From assembly GCF_910594985.1 (NCBI RefSeq), contig NZ_CAJVCE010000027.1, forward strand, positions 1-64,000: a stretch of 64,000 nucleotides of DNA. Direction: 5' to 3'. Origin of the DNA: Paenibacillus allorhizosphaerae. Its GTDB lineage: Bacteria; Bacillota; Bacilli; Paenibacillales; NBRC-103111. The notes beneath the pieces were generated by a model. That model was not told the origin of the DNA and did no database searches. It saw only the letters and a program-made list of their open reading frames with translations. Made by a program: the position numbers and the translations under genes. This document shows positions 58,566 to 64,000 of this stretch, piece after piece; position 1 is the stretch's first letter; each line of letters begins with the position of its first letter.

Positions 58566-60845
58566 TTGAACTGGCACCGGATGAAAAGACAATCGTTGTT
58601 CATGAAAATTTTCCTCAGCTTCTTGTCTATCATATTGCTGTTTGTATCGTTTCACATGATTTCGTTTCGCTTTTTTACGAGCGGCATTCAAACCGAGATC
58701 ATCCAATACAACCGGCTTATTCTAAAAAATTCGGCCGAGCGGTATCAGACCCATTTTTCCCGGCTCAAAACGCTGCTGTTCGGTATATACAACGATGAGA
58801 AGCTGGTCGCGTTCAACAGGCAAATGGTTATGCGGCCCGATCACGACGTCAATTTTTGGCAAGCCGGCGACATTTTGAAAATGCTGCGTTCCCACGCCTA
58901 CAATCCGGTGTACTATTTGGACAATCTGCTCATTTATTTCGATAAACCATCTTTTGTCATCGAAAAAGAAGGAACCAGCGAGTCGGCGATGTTTTTTACC
59001 AATTTTTATAAAAATGCACATTATTCCGATGCGTACTGGGAAGCACAGTTTGAACGCGGCATAGGCTACAAGATGCATTCCGCGGAAAAGTTTGCGATCA
59101 AGACGCTCAATTCGGAAACGGACCGGCAGCTTATTCCGATCTCGTTCCGGGTGCCGCCGGGCAACTACCAAATGATCGCGCTGCTCGACGCTTCCAGCAT
59201 GATGCAAGCCTTTTACGGCGGGAATGAGGAGAATAACCAGCGGTTCATGATCCTGAACGAGGACGGCTCCGTGCTGTATCGGTCTTCAGACGAGATTACG
59301 GTCGGCGAGCTGCCTGCCTTCGAGTCCGGCCAAGACTATAAGCTGGCGGGGGACTTTTATTATTTTATCGATAAAGACAATGAATCCAAGCTTACTTATG
59401 TGACGGCGGTACCGTATGCGGACATTGCTTCCCAGGTATCGAAGCTGAATTATACGATGTATGCCATTTTGGCGGTTTCGATTTTGATCGGCGTAGCGGC
59501 GTCTTTGTTTTTCAGCAGAGGGATTCATCGGCCGTTCAAGCAAGTCGTCGCTTCCATCCTCCACCGCAAGCCGGAAATGGTACCGAGCAAAATTCAGGAA
59601 TTCGATCTGATCCATAAGGAGCTTTACGGGCTGATCAAGGAAAAGGAAGAAATACATAACGACCTGCTGAATAAAAAATCGCTTCTGACTAGTTACGGCT
59701 ACATCACCAAACTGAAATCGATCAATTCGGACATTAACGAATGGAAAGACATTATGGTGAAAGAAGAGCCCTATGTCATCGTCATGTACCAGCTTCACTT
59801 TCGGATGCTCGCAGGTTCGGAACAGCCGATGGATCCGGACCGGGCTGCGTACTATATCCGGGAATATATTCAAGTGCTGATGACGGAAAATTTTCCTTCG
59901 TCGCATACGTTTCAGATGGAGAATAATCAGATCTTATCGTTTGTGACGGTCGGCGAAGACAACGCAGGCAGCCTGCATGAAGCGCTGCATCTGCTCAAAC
60001 GCATATTGGACCGCGATAAGGAGCTGCTGCTCGTCGCGATTGCGGTCAGCCCGGTATACCGGCATTCATCGCAGTTCAACGAAGCGTACCGGCAAGTGCT
60101 GGACATGGTGCAGCAGGCGAAGCCGGGGGATGAAACCCAGATCATTACCGAGCATGCGCCGGCAACCGCTCATTTTGCGTTTACGCCGCTGCAGGAGCAG
60201 GAGCTGTACGCGGGCCTGCAGGCAGGCAACGTCGCGGCGTGCGGTCTACTGATCGACCGGATGCTGGATCAGATGGCCAAGAAGGAAGCAAGCCTCCTTC
60301 AATACCGCCGTTTCGCGGAAGGCATCGCGGAGCGCAGCTATCAGATGGTCGAGACGAGCGGGGCAGGCGCCGTCGAGACGCAGCAGCGCGAGTTTGAGAT
60401 GCTGAAGCAGTGCTATACGCGGGAAGAGTTCAAGCAATTTTACGATCTGCTGTTTGCAGCATGCGCCGAGTTGATCCGCAGCCAGAAGACGGAGAAGGAT
60501 CACACGATCGAATTCGTCATGAAGTGCGTGGAAACCCGTTACGCCGAAGATATTTCGCTCGATATGCTGGCCGACAAGTTGAACTTGTCCGCAGCGTATT
60601 TGTCCGTCTATATTAAAGAAAAAACCGGCATGAACTTCAGCGATCACATTAATACCATTCGGATCCGCAAAGCGAAGCAGCTGCTGTCGCAAACAAACCT
60701 GATCATTCACGACATCAGTCTGCAGATCGGCTACCGGAACGTTACGTCGTTCAACCGGATGTTCAAAAAATTGACGGGAATGTCCCCCGGCGAATTCCGC
60801 AAAAATCAGGCGGCCCACAGCATGATGGATGAACTGTCGGGTTGA
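58566..60845 (+). CDS. Membrane-bound AraC-family regulator with extracytoplasmic sensor
   Basis: A 759-residue one-component regulator. Helix 1 lies near the N-terminus (IFLSFLSIILLFVSFHMISF), followed by a dCache-like sensor (about 40-285) and helix 2 (MYAILAVSILIGVAASLFF). A cytoplasmic linker leads to a C-terminal AraC HTH (about 660-755: ISLDMLADKLNLSAAYLSVYI and SLQIGYRNVTSFNRMFKKL). It has no kinase or receiver domain, so it would read an outside signal and bind DNA directly. TTG at 58566 is preferred because AAAAGGAG lies 11 bases upstream; ATG 58581 is an alternative. It is divergent from the LplA-type binding protein. Confidence 0.88.
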   Translation: MNWHRMKRQSLFMKIFLSFLSIILLFVSFHMISFRFFTSGIQTEIIQYNRLILKNSAERYQTHFSRLKTLLFGIYNDEKLVAFNRQMVMRPDHDVNFWQAGDILKMLRSHAYNPVYYLDNLLIYFDKPSFVIEKEGTSESAMFFTNFYKNAHYSDAYWEAQFERGIGYKMHSAEKFAIKTLNSETDRQLIPISFRVPPGNYQMIALLDASSMMQAFYGGNEENNQRFMILNEDGSVLYRSSDEITVGELPAFESGQDYKLAGDFYYFIDKDNESKLTYVTAVPYADIASQVSKLNYTMYAILAVSILIGVAASLFFSRGIHRPFKQVVASILHRKPEMVPSKIQEFDLIHKELYGLIKEKEEIHNDLLNKKSLLTSYGYITKLKSINSDINEWKDIMVKEEPYVIVMYQLHFRMLAGSEQPMDPDRAAYYIREYIQVLMTENFPSSHTFQMENNQILSFVTVGEDNAGSLHEALHLLKRILDRDKELLLVAIAVSPVYRHSSQFNEAYRQVLDMVQQAKPGDETQIITEHAPATAHFAFTPLQEQELYAGLQAGNVAACGLLIDRMLDQMAKKEASLLQYRRFAEGIAERSYQMVETSGAGAVETQQREFEMLKQCYTREEFKQFYDLLFAACAELIRSQKTEKDHTIEFVMKCVETRYAEDISLDMLADKLNLSAAYLSVYIKEKTGMNFSDHINTIRIRKAKQLLSQTNLIIHDISLQIGYRNVTSFNRMFKKLTGMSPGEFRKNQAAHSMMDELSG

Positions 60846-60866
60846 AGCCGGAGCTGCCCGCAAGCC

Positions 60867-60915
60867 AAACCGTACGATTCAGAAGGAAATCCCTTCGGTT
60901 CATGCGGTTTTTCCT
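60867..60915 (+). terminator. Rho-independent terminator
   Basis: AAACCG...GAAGG-AAATC-CCTTC...CGGTTTTT forms a stem with internal mismatches and a T-run after the regulator gene. Confidence 0.7.
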
Positions 60916-61049
60916 TTTTGATCGGTTGCAGCATCGGCTGGCAACAAGTCAGTATTGGACAAATGGAAGTTTGTTTTCATCATGGCTCCCGGCTTGGAAC
61001 ACGCTTACAATAAGTTAAGCGAACAATATGCTGTTTGGGGGATGAATAA

Positions 61050-63362
61050 ATGCCGACAACGGATTCAATGATGCAGGAAACGAAGTTATTTTACCGCAAG
61101 CCGGCCAAACGCTGGCTCCAGGCGCTTCCGCTCGGAAATGGGCGAATCGGAGCGATGGTTCACGGGCAAGTCAATCGCGAAGTCATTCAGCTCAATGAAG
61201 ATACGGTGTGGACCCGGGGGCCGGAAAACCGAAATAACCCGGACGCGCTGAGCGCAATCGGCGACATTCGCCAGTTGCTCGCGGAAGGCCGCCTCGAAGA
61301 AGCCCACGATATGGCTGATATGGCTTTGATGGGCGTTTCCCGGCGGCAGCCGCCCTATCAGACGCTGGGCGAAATGAGTTTTTATTTCCCGGGACATGGA
61401 GACGGGGCTGCGGCAGACTATTACAGGGAGTTGGACCTCGCAACGGGTATTGCCAAAGTCGTCTACCGGATCGGCGATACCGTGTATACGAGAGAAATGT
61501 TTACGACGGCGGCTGATCAGGCGCTTATCGTAAGGTTGACGGCCGACAAGCCGAACCGACTCCGCTTCGGCGTCAATTTGTTTCGCAAATTCGACGCGCT
61601 TACGGAAACGGCCGGCCCGGATACGGTCAGCCTGGACGGCCAGTGCGGCGCCTGGGGAACGAAATTTCACGTGCGGCTGAAGGCGATTGTCGAAGGCGGA
61701 GGCCGTTCAAGGACGCTTGGCGATCATATTTATGTAGAGGGCGCGGACGCCGTTACGCTGGTCATGACGGTATCGACCGATTTCCGGCATGCGTTGTATC
61801 GCCAGCGGTGTGCGGAAGAGCTGGAACAGGCTAGCGGCAAGCCATACGAGACGCTCCGTGAAAGGCACATCGCCGAGTACCGTTCGTGGTTCGACCGGAT
61901 GTCGCTGTCGCTCGCCGCAGAAGGGCAGGCGGAGTTCTCTCAAATCCCGACGGATGCACGTCTGGCCCGGGTGAAGGAAGGCTGCGAAGACGTCGGGCTA
62001 ATGGCGCTGTATTTCCACTATGGCCGCTATTTGCTGATCAGCAGCAGCCGGCCTGGCACGATTCCGGCCAACCTGCAGGGCATATGGAACGACAGCTACG
62101 TCCCTTCCTGGGACTCCAAATATACGATCAATATTAACATTCAGATGAACTATTGGCCGACCGAGGTGTGCAACTTGTCGGACCTGCATTTCCCATTGTT
62201 CGATCATTTGGAGCGAATGCTGCCGAGCGGCCAGGAGACGGCACGCGTGCATTACGGCGCCCGCGGCTTCATGTGCCACCACAACACCGATCTGTGGGGC
62301 GATACGGCGCCGACCGATTTCGCCCGGGCGGGCTTATGGCAGATGGGGGCGGCGTGGCTGTGCTTCCATTTGTGGGAGCATTACACGTATACGCTGGATC
62401 AGCGGTTTTTGGCAGAGCGGGCGTATCCGTTAATGAAGGAAGCGGCGCTGTTCATTCTCGACTTCATGTTCGAGGACGAGCAAGGGAAATGGCATATCGG
62501 ACCGACGGTGTCCCCGGAGAACATATATCGTCTCCCCGATGGTCAGACCGGCCGCATTTGCATGGATCCGGCGATGGATATCCAGATCGCGAGAGGGCTG
62601 TTTGAGCGCTGCATTCAGGCGGCCGAGCTGCTGCAAACGGATGAAGCGCTGCGCGGTGAATGGCGCGCCGCTTGCGACAAACTGCCGGAGCCGAAGATCG
62701 GTAAATACGGCCAGCTGCAGGAATGGGACGAAGATTACGAGGAAGTCGATCCGGGCCACCGCCATCTGTCCCATCTCTTCGGCGTATTCCCGGACGATCA
62801 GCTGTTTCGCAGCGAAAGCTGGTCGCGCGCGGCAAGAGTCGCCCTCGAACGCCGTTTGCAGTACGGAGGCGGGGGTACCGGCTGGAGTTTGGCGTGGATT
62901 GTCAGCCTGTGGGCGCGGTTTAAGGAAGGCGATCTCGCAAACGAGATGATCGCCAAGCTGCTGCGGACAAGTACGGCGGACAACATGCTCGATCTGCATC
63001 CGCCGCAAATATTCCAAATCGACGGGAATCTGGGCGCAACGGCAGGCATCGCCGAGATGCTGCTTCAATCACATGAAGGCGCGATCCGGCTGCTTCCGGC
63101 GCTCCCTTCCTCGTGGAAGCACGGCGCGGTGGCGGGTCTTCGCGCCAGAGGCGGGTTCGAAATATCGTTGGAGTGGAAGGACGGTGCGCTAGCAGCGGGG
63201 CAAATCCGCTCTTGCGCTGGGGGCCGCTGCAAGCTGCAGGCACCGATTCGGGTGGAAATCGTACATGGTGGGAACGTCGTCGCGGGCAGCGAGACGTCTT
63301 CCGATACGGTCGAATTTGCGACCGTCACTGGCGAAACGTACGAAATTCGGGTCCGCCCGTAA
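61050..63362 (+). CDS. Glycoside hydrolase family 95 (alpha-L-fucosidase-like)
   Basis: A 770-residue cytoplasmic enzyme, typical for GH95. The N-terminal beta domain starts ALPLGNGRIGAMVHGQVNRE and LNEDTVWTRGPENRNNPDAL. The (alpha/alpha)6 catalytic barrel has NIQMNYWPTEVCNLSDL (residues about 363-379), the probable catalytic Glu490 in GPTVSPENIY, and Asp658 in FQIDGNLGATAG. GH95 enzymes invert alpha-1,2-fucosyl or alpha-L-galactosyl linkages in glycans. With no signal peptide it acts on imported oligosaccharide. GGGGG precedes the ATG. Flanking AraC genes suggest sugar induction. Confidence 0.92.
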   Translation: MPTTDSMMQETKLFYRKPAKRWLQALPLGNGRIGAMVHGQVNREVIQLNEDTVWTRGPENRNNPDALSAIGDIRQLLAEGRLEEAHDMADMALMGVSRRQPPYQTLGEMSFYFPGHGDGAAADYYRELDLATGIAKVVYRIGDTVYTREMFTTAADQALIVRLTADKPNRLRFGVNLFRKFDALTETAGPDTVSLDGQCGAWGTKFHVRLKAIVEGGGRSRTLGDHIYVEGADAVTLVMTVSTDFRHALYRQRCAEELEQASGKPYETLRERHIAEYRSWFDRMSLSLAAEGQAEFSQIPTDARLARVKEGCEDVGLMALYFHYGRYLLISSSRPGTIPANLQGIWNDSYVPSWDSKYTININIQMNYWPTEVCNLSDLHFPLFDHLERMLPSGQETARVHYGARGFMCHHNTDLWGDTAPTDFARAGLWQMGAAWLCFHLWEHYTYTLDQRFLAERAYPLMKEAALFILDFMFEDEQGKWHIGPTVSPENIYRLPDGQTGRICMDPAMDIQIARGLFERCIQAAELLQTDEALRGEWRAACDKLPEPKIGKYGQLQEWDEDYEEVDPGHRHLSHLFGVFPDDQLFRSESWSRAARVALERRLQYGGGGTGWSLAWIVSLWARFKEGDLANEMIAKLLRTSTADNMLDLHPPQIFQIDGNLGATAGIAEMLLQSHEGAIRLLPALPSSWKHGAVAGLRARGGFEISLEWKDGALAAGQIRSCAGGRCKLQAPIRVEIVHGGNVVAGSETSSDTVEFATVTGETYEIRVRP

Positions 63363-63420
63363 GCCGGGTATTCGTATCTGCATAGCTCGGCGCGAATCGG
63401 ACACTGTTTTAATAGAGCCC

Positions 63421-63457
63421 ACCCACCCTCGGGAACAAGGGTGGGTGTTTTTTTGTT
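63421..63457 (+). terminator. Rho-independent terminator
   Basis: CACCCACCCT / AGGGTGGGTG is a perfect 10-bp stem with an 8-base loop and a long T-run, between convergent genes. Confidence 0.95.
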
Positions 63458-63496
63458 TTTCGCATGAGTAGGAGAGAAAGCGTGCTGGAAGCGCAT

Positions 63497-64000
63497 TCAA
63501 CGAAGTCGACGCTCTTGCTTGCGGAAGGAAGTGGGGGACGCGCCGTACCGTTTCTTGAATACGCGGTGGAAATAGGTGTAGCTTCCGAAGCCGCAGCTGT
63601 CGGCGATTTGCTCCAGCGTCATGGACGTATGCTTCATCCGTTCGACCGCGCCGGACAGCCGAACCTCGAGCGCGTACTGCATGATCGTTTTGCGGTAGCT
63701 TTCCTTGAAAAAATGCGAAGCGCGGGATACGCTGAGACGGACGTGGCGCGCGACATCCTCTATTTTAAACGGTGACTGCGCATGCTCCTCGATAAACTGC
63801 TTCATCCGCAGCGCCGTATACAGCCGATGACCGGAAGTGCGCGTATCCTCAACGGCCCGGTCGAGCGACAAGCAGAGCGCTCTCAACAAATATTCGGACA
63901 TCTCCACATTTTCTTCGTCCAGCCGGCGGTTTTCCTTAATGATCTGCCTCCATAGGGACAATACCGTTTCGTTGAGCTCGATTCGAATTTTAACGGGCTT
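63497..64000 (-). CDS. AraC-family regulator, 5' end beyond the window
   Basis: The 3' part (about 167 residues) of a minus-strand regulator. The frame stays open through the right edge of the window (KPVKIRIELNETV at its upstream end), so the N-terminal sensor is not visible. The HTH pair is complete: IEDVARHVRLSVSRASHFF and LEQIADSCGFGSYTYFHRVFK, near the C-terminus. It converges on the GH95 gene across a shared terminator, and may regulate it. Confidence 0.88.
   Translation of the reverse strand, partial: KPVKIRIELNETVLSLWRQIIKENRRLDEENVEMSEYLLRALCLSLDRAVEDTRTSGHRLYTALRMKQFIEEHAQSPFKIEDVARHVRLSVSRASHFFKESYRKTIMQYALEVRLSGAVERMKHTSMTLEQIADSCGFGSYTYFHRVFKKRYGASPTSFRKQERRLR

Noticed and set aside
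1..64000. CRISPR array, tRNA/rRNA genes, insertion sequences or prophage
   Set aside because: No regular spaced repeats, no cloverleaf or rRNA sequence, and no transposase, integrase or phage structural gene was seen anywhere in the window.

Overview
The window looks like a chromosomal segment of a Paenibacillus-type Firmicute (Paenibacillus, Cohnella or a close relative). The signs are AGGAGG-type ribosome binding sites, many TTG and GTG starts, S-layer homology (SLH) anchoring modules, several YesM/YesN two-component pairs and AraC-type regulators, and many lipoprotein sugar-binding proteins, two of them (34164 and 37817) inside sugar-use gene clusters. The segment is mostly coding. No tRNA, rRNA, CRISPR array, insertion sequence or prophage gene was seen.

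Region by region. 1-9.9 kb holds housekeeping and accessory genes: a Gfo/Idh/MocA dehydrogenase, a VOC protein, a secreted protein followed by an OmpR-type two-component system, MscL, an M24 aminopeptidase, a WYL regulator, a DinB-like protein, a ferritin-like protein and a YrdB-family protein. 10.0-18.96 kb is a vitamin B12 locus. A cobalamin riboswitch precedes a very large SLH-anchored protein with two alpha-barrel (prenyltransferase/transcobalamin-like) domains and DUF4430 modules. A DUF4430 lipoprotein and a complete ECF transporter (T, fused A-A, S) follow, and the locus ends at a strong terminator. 19-21.6 kb (minus strand) has an SLH-anchored alpha/beta hydrolase with a GDSL hydrolase, next to the remnant of a solute-binding protein. 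21.9-27.2 kb has a DEDDh exonuclease, a DUF3977 gene, a nucleotidyltransferase and a UvrA paralogue.

27.3-37.5 kb is a sugar-oxidation locus: two Gfo/Idh/MocA dehydrogenases, a DUF993 aldolase-like protein, two TIM-barrel isomerases, a PmoA-family protein, an orphan solute-binding protein and two AraC regulators. 37.8-46.9 kb is a mannoside-use unit: a full ABC importer, a YesM/YesN pair and a GH2 beta-mannosidase. 47.0-49.4 kb has a STAND-type NTPase regulator divergent from a tiny 40-residue gene with its own ribosome binding site and terminator. 49.6-56.8 kb has an orphan solute-binding protein, a TRAP transporter and a second YesM/YesN-like pair with a short regulator. 56.8-64.0 kb has an LplA-type binding protein divergent from a membrane-bound AraC regulator, a GH95 fucosidase-type enzyme, and the 3' part of another AraC gene that runs off the right edge.

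The strongest candidate for an undescribed system is the B12 locus. Its surface protein has the same domain pairing as animal intrinsic factor and transcobalamin, is tethered to the S-layer or cell wall, and sits under riboswitch control with a lipoprotein and an ECF importer. This suggests a capture, relay and import chain for cobalamin in a single-membrane bacterium. The STAND regulator with its small divergent peptide gene and three TTGAGAC repeats is the second candidate.
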